Shown here one piece after another: positions 13,889 through 14,938 of a stretch of 14,938 nucleotides of DNA. Both the position numbers and the translations under genes were made by a program. The notes beneath the pieces are model-generated. The model saw only the letters and a program-made list of their open reading frames with translations. It made no database searches and was not told where the DNA came from. The first letter of the stretch is position 1, and every line of letters begins with the position of its first letter. Source of the stretch: a bacterium (lineage in GTDB: Bacteria > Patescibacteriota > Patescibacteriia > 2-12-FULL-60-25); assembly GCA_020056125.1 (NCBI GenBank), contig JAGVIJ010000049.1, positions 1 through 14,938 of the forward strand. The letters are read 5' to 3'.

Positions 13889-14938
13889 ATGATTCATTCC
13901 GTTGTAACATTTTCTCGAGTTGAAGACCGCATGGATGCGGAGTTTTACCATCCGGCAAGACTGGAAGCTGAAAAGAAGTTGAGTAAGCACACTAAAATAA
14001 TTTCAGATTTTTTTCAATTGCATCGGGAGCTTGCTGTCCCGACCGGTAGAGAACTAATCAATCTCGTCGAGTTGGAGGATGTAGCAGATTTTTCGATTGC
14101 GCACATAAAACATATTGAAGCATATAAAATAGGGAGCGCAAAAAAACATTTCGCTAATGACGATGTTTTGATTTCGCGCCTTCGTTCGTATTTGCAACAA
14201 ATCGTTTTGGTTCAATCAGAAGACTTGAGAGACGAAAACAGAAATTTTTGTTCGACGGAATTTGTCGTTCTTCGGAATAGAAAGAAGAGCATTCCTTCCG
14301 AGTTTTTGTTTTCATATCTTCAATCTGATGAGGTTCAGGCTATACTTAAATGGTCGCAGGAGGGGTCAAATCATCCCCGTTTTTCAGATAGTTACTTACT
14401 CGAACTGCCGATCCCCTCAGGAAGCCCAATCATTAACAAGATACAAGCATTAGTGAATTCAGCCTATCAAAAACGCACGCACGCTAAGCAGAAATATCAG
14501 GAAGCTCGACAGTTGCTGAATGAATATCTTGGCATTCAGGAAGAGGAGTTTGCATTCAAAAAGACGTTTTCGTTGCCGTTTTCGCAGGTTAGCGATCGGT
14601 TTGACCCGGAGTATTATCAGCCGCTTTCGTTGTTGGATTTGCCAATGTTCAAAGATGGAATCGTGCCATTAGGTGAGTTGACATCGATTTGTGCAGGGAA
14701 GACGCCAGCGAAGCAGGCATACACGGATCGTGGCGTCCGAATTCTGAAGGCGCGGAATCTTACGAACCAGGGCATCGATTGGACGGAGAGTGATCGGGCG
14801 TATGCCAGACCGGAGGTTTGGGGGAAGGCCACCAAGACCCGAGTGCAAGAAGACGATTTGCTAGTATTGAGCGCAGCGCATCAGGCACAATACATCGGCA
14901 AGGAGATTGATGCTGTTTTTGATATCCCAAAGGAATTC
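13889..14938 (+). CDS. hsdS: Restriction-modification specificity subunit HsdS, 3' end missing
   Basis: The frame is open from ATG 13889 through the window edge (350 codons). It has the two-half HsdS layout. The first target-recognition domain covers about residues 1-180 (FSRVEDRMDAEFYHP near the start, SNHPRFSDSYLLELPIP at its end). A conserved helical spacer covers about 180-215 (INKIQALVNSAYQKRTHAKQ onward). The second target-recognition domain starts near 225 with a matching SDRFDPEYYQP. HsdS reads the bipartite DNA target and docks the methyltransferase subunits through its helices. It lies three bases after the membrane/coiled-coil gene. Base composition differs between the halves: the first is AT-richer, suggesting domain exchange. 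No Shine-Dalgarno is visible. Confidence 0.92.
   Translation, partial: MIHSVVTFSRVEDRMDAEFYHPARLEAEKKLSKHTKIISDFFQLHRELAVPTGRELINLVELEDVADFSIAHIKHIEAYKIGSAKKHFANDDVLISRLRSYLQQIVLVQSEDLRDENRNFCSTEFVVLRNRKKSIPSEFLFSYLQSDEVQAILKWSQEGSNHPRFSDSYLLELPIPSGSPIINKIQALVNSAYQKRTHAKQKYQEARQLLNEYLGIQEEEFAFKKTFSLPFSQVSDRFDPEYYQPLSLLDLPMFKDGIVPLGELTSICAGKTPAKQAYTDRGVRILKARNLTNQGIDWTESDRAYARPEVWGKATKTRVQEDDLLVLSAAHQAQYIGKEIDAVFDIPKEF

Noticed and set aside
14262..14453. Short forward open frame inside hsdS
   Set aside because: It is out of frame with the clear HsdS reading frame and has no motif or start signal.
1..14938. CRISPR arrays, tRNA/rRNA genes, insertion sequences
   Set aside because: No regular DNA repeats, cloverleaf or rRNA-like segments, transposase genes or terminal inverted repeats were seen on either strand.

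Overview
The window reads as a chromosomal fragment of a Candidate Phyla Radiation (Patescibacteria) bacterium, most likely in or near the Parcubacteria. This is inferred from gene content and style, not from a marker-gene search. Supporting signs are a giant Cys-rich surface protein, Pro-rich single-pass membrane proteins carrying DxDxDG calcium-binding repeats, a compact ybeY-dgkA-ftsA run, almost no intergenic DNA, and almost no Shine-Dalgarno sequences. TGA acts as a true stop in several ATGA overlaps, so the standard bacterial code applies and the TGA=Gly code of Gracilibacteria/Absconditabacteria is ruled out. Every supported gene is on the + strand.

Region 1 (1-8607) is a cell-surface block. 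It opens with a giant secreted or surface protein truncated at its 5' end, with Ig-like domains, a pseudopilin-like module, DUF4215-type disulfide repeats and a dispersed Cx5C motif. A 90-residue membrane peptide follows, then two related membrane proteins with DxDxDG repeats and a shared unnamed C-terminal domain.

Region 2 (8604-10683) is a housekeeping run joined by short overlaps: ybeY (rRNA maturation), dgkA (undecaprenol/diacylglycerol kinase) and ftsA (division). It ends at an intrinsic terminator; ftsZ does not follow.

Region 3 (10684-14938) is a regulator plus DNA-modification operon. A 50-base gap holds the ftsA terminator, an extended -10 promoter and a palindrome that could be a LexA operator. 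It leads into a full-length lexA with an intact self-cleavage site and Ser/Lys dyad. One base later comes a methyltransferase carrying an N-terminal PD-(D/E)xK nuclease-like domain. Then come an unrecognised 76-residue protein with a hexapeptide repeat, an unrecognised membrane/coiled-coil protein, and an hsdS specificity subunit cut by the window edge. The architecture resembles type IIB (BcgI-like) restriction-modification more than classical type I, though an hsdR could lie beyond the window. The continuous packing behind lexA suggests the whole cassette may be under LexA control. This operon, with its two unknown genes between M and S, is the best candidate here for something undescribed.
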